Source of the DNA: Alphaproteobacteria bacterium bin52
GTDB lineage: Bacteria; Pseudomonadota; Alphaproteobacteria; Thalassobaculales; Thalassobaculaceae
Reading direction: 5' to 3'
Assembly: GCA_002238645.1 (NCBI GenBank)
Contig: MPMT01000003.1
Location: forward strand, 1-64,000
Length of the DNA: 64,000 nucleotides
A program made the position numbers and the translations under genes. Below the pieces are notes generated by a model. The model did no database searches. It was given only the letters and a program-made list of their open reading frames with translations, and was not told the DNA's origin. Below are positions 62,986 through 64,000 of the stretch, piece after piece; positions within the stretch are counted from its first letter, which is position 1, and each line of letters opens with the position of its first letter.

Positions 62986-64000
62986 GTGGCGGTGAAGCGC
63001 GCGATCAAGGCGGCCATTGTTGCGGGCCTTATCGGTGGTGCCGTCTTCGCCGCCTGGGAAGTCCTGCACTGGATCACCCACGTCTACGAGAGCGACGGGC
63101 GGATACGCAGCGAACTCACACGGATTTCCCCGGTGGTCAACGCGAAGATCGTTGACCTCCCGGTGCCGGAAGGAGGACGGGTCGAGGCAGGTGATCTTCT
63201 GGTGCAGTTCGATGACACCGGGATCCGGCTGGAACTCGATGCCCTGCGAACGGAGCTCGCGCTGAAGGGGGCCGAACGCGACCGGCTGCTGGCGGAACAG
63301 CGAGCCGCCGAGGCCGAGCTCGAATCGGGACTGGCAACCTCGGCACAGAAGATCAGGGCCGTCGAGCAGGAATTCCGCTCTGTTGGAGAACGGCTGAAGT
63401 TGTCCGAGGCCAACCTGGCCCGGATGACATACCTGCTGGAACGCAACCTGGTTTCCGAGGACAGGTTCAGCCAGGAAAAGGACAGGGCGCTGACGTTGCG
63501 TGGTGAGGCCGATGTTGTCGAGGCCAGGGTCGCGGTTGCCCGCCAGGAGTTCCGCGGGATCCAGGCGACCAGGGGGCGGATCGACGTGATCGTCGAGATG
63601 ATCAGGGTGGCGGGTCTGGAGGAAGAGCGGATCCGCGACCGGATTAGGGCTGCCGAGGCCGAACGCGATGATCGCAGGATCCTCGCTCCGATCTCCGGTG
63701 TCATCAGCCGCATCTACCACCATGTCGGCGAATACGTCGAGGACGGCACAACCATCATGATGCTGCACGATCCCGAACGGTTCTGGATCGAGGCGCATGT
63801 CGCCGAGACGAGGCTTCGGCATGTCGAGGTCGGCCAGCCGGTGGAAATCAGCTTTGAAGCCTATCCCTTTCGCACCTTTCACGGAATGGTAAGAGGTATC
63901 GGCACCGTGACAGCGACGGAGATGAACGTCGGGATGTCGTCCAACGGACGGGGATTCGGCTCGGACCTCGCCCGGATCCCGGTCAGCATCTCGATCGACG
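62986..64000 (+). CDS. HlyD-family membrane fusion protein, truncated by the window end
   Basis: An open frame runs from about GTG 62986 (GTG 62992 also possible; AGGGCAGG just upstream) to the window end, about 338 residues. There is an N-terminal membrane anchor (about 5-24), the biotinyl-lipoyl half (ISPVVNAKIVDLPVPEGGRVEAGDLL), a long coiled coil (about 85-215, rich in Glu/Arg/Ala), the second lipoyl half (RRILAPISGVISRIYHHVGEYVEDG) and the start of the beta-barrel domain. It links an inner-membrane pump to an outer-membrane channel. The pump partner, if any, is to the right. Confidence 0.88.
   Translation, partial: MAVKRAIKAAIVAGLIGGAVFAAWEVLHWITHVYESDGRIRSELTRISPVVNAKIVDLPVPEGGRVEAGDLLVQFDDTGIRLELDALRTELALKGAERDRLLAEQRAAEAELESGLATSAQKIRAVEQEFRSVGERLKLSEANLARMTYLLERNLVSEDRFSQEKDRALTLRGEADVVEARVAVARQEFRGIQATRGRIDVIVEMIRVAGLEEERIRDRIRAAEAERDDRRILAPISGVISRIYHHVGEYVEDGTTIMMLHDPERFWIEAHVAETRLRHVEVGQPVEISFEAYPFRTFHGMVRGIGTVTATEMNVGMSSNGRGFGSDLARIPVSISID

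Overview
This is a GC-rich bacterial chromosome segment, densely packed with genes and short ATGA/TGATG/GTGA overlaps. The gene set fits a heterotrophic alphaproteobacterium: four-subunit sarcosine oxidase, a SUF operon led by an Rrf2 regulator and ending in sufT-sufA, an HcnABC-like amine oxidase trio, DUF1194, an intracellular PHA depolymerase and many CoA-linked catabolic genes. The taxonomic call is inference. No rRNA, tRNA or CRISPR was seen.

Layout. 1-110 is the AT-richer 3' end of a probable IS4-type transposase, followed by about 1.1 kb of apparently decayed sequence. 1236-4927 holds a large AsmA/YhdP-like envelope protein divergent from a BCP peroxiredoxin. 4943-15042 is one long minus-strand run: soxB (frameshifted near its 5' end), soxD, soxA, soxG, a GNAT acetyltransferase, a Gfo/Idh/MocA oxidoreductase, a class I aminotransferase, hisI and a sulfatase. 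An SPFH/NfeD pair lies at 15208-16685. 16686-19370 is sparse, with an iodotyrosine-deiodinase-like flavoprotein and a small unknown gene. 19371-26039 is a compact plus-strand operon: M14 carboxypeptidase, ArsC/Spx-like protein, M81 (MlrC) peptidase, an HcnC/HcnA/HcnB-like dehydrogenase trio and a DUF1194 protein. 26251-28346 pairs an enolase-superfamily dehydratase with an SMP-30 lactonase. A conserved membrane protein, a P450 and an EamA exporter follow.

31818-37884 is the complete suf operon (regulator-sufB-C-D-S-T-A) with a good sigma70-type promoter. Then come glnS, a tandem hotdog thioesterase, an MFS transporter, an amidase, an amidohydrolase and an enoyl-CoA hydratase. 45665-49339 (minus) carries a DapA-like lyase/aldolase, an acyl-CoA dehydrogenase, an APH-type kinase and a DUF6285 protein. 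The last three match the LvaC-LvaA-LvaB logic of 4-hydroxyacyl-CoA catabolism, and a PHA depolymerase is divergent from them. 51851-55978 holds a second sulfatase, a split transketolase and a Nu-class-like GST. The right end has a DUF488 protein, a quinone-oxidoreductase-like protein, two alpha/beta hydrolases, a beta-hydroxyacid dehydrogenase, an unusual glutaredoxin-DinB fusion, an MFS transporter and a truncated HlyD-type adaptor.

Together the genes suggest a scavenger of methylated amines, sulfate esters, modified amino acids and hydroxy acids. The points most worth follow-up are the LvaABC-like module beside phaZ, the M14/M81/oxidase operon, the Grx-DinB fusion, the deiodinase-like protein with an intact E-Y-K triad, and the soxB frameshift.
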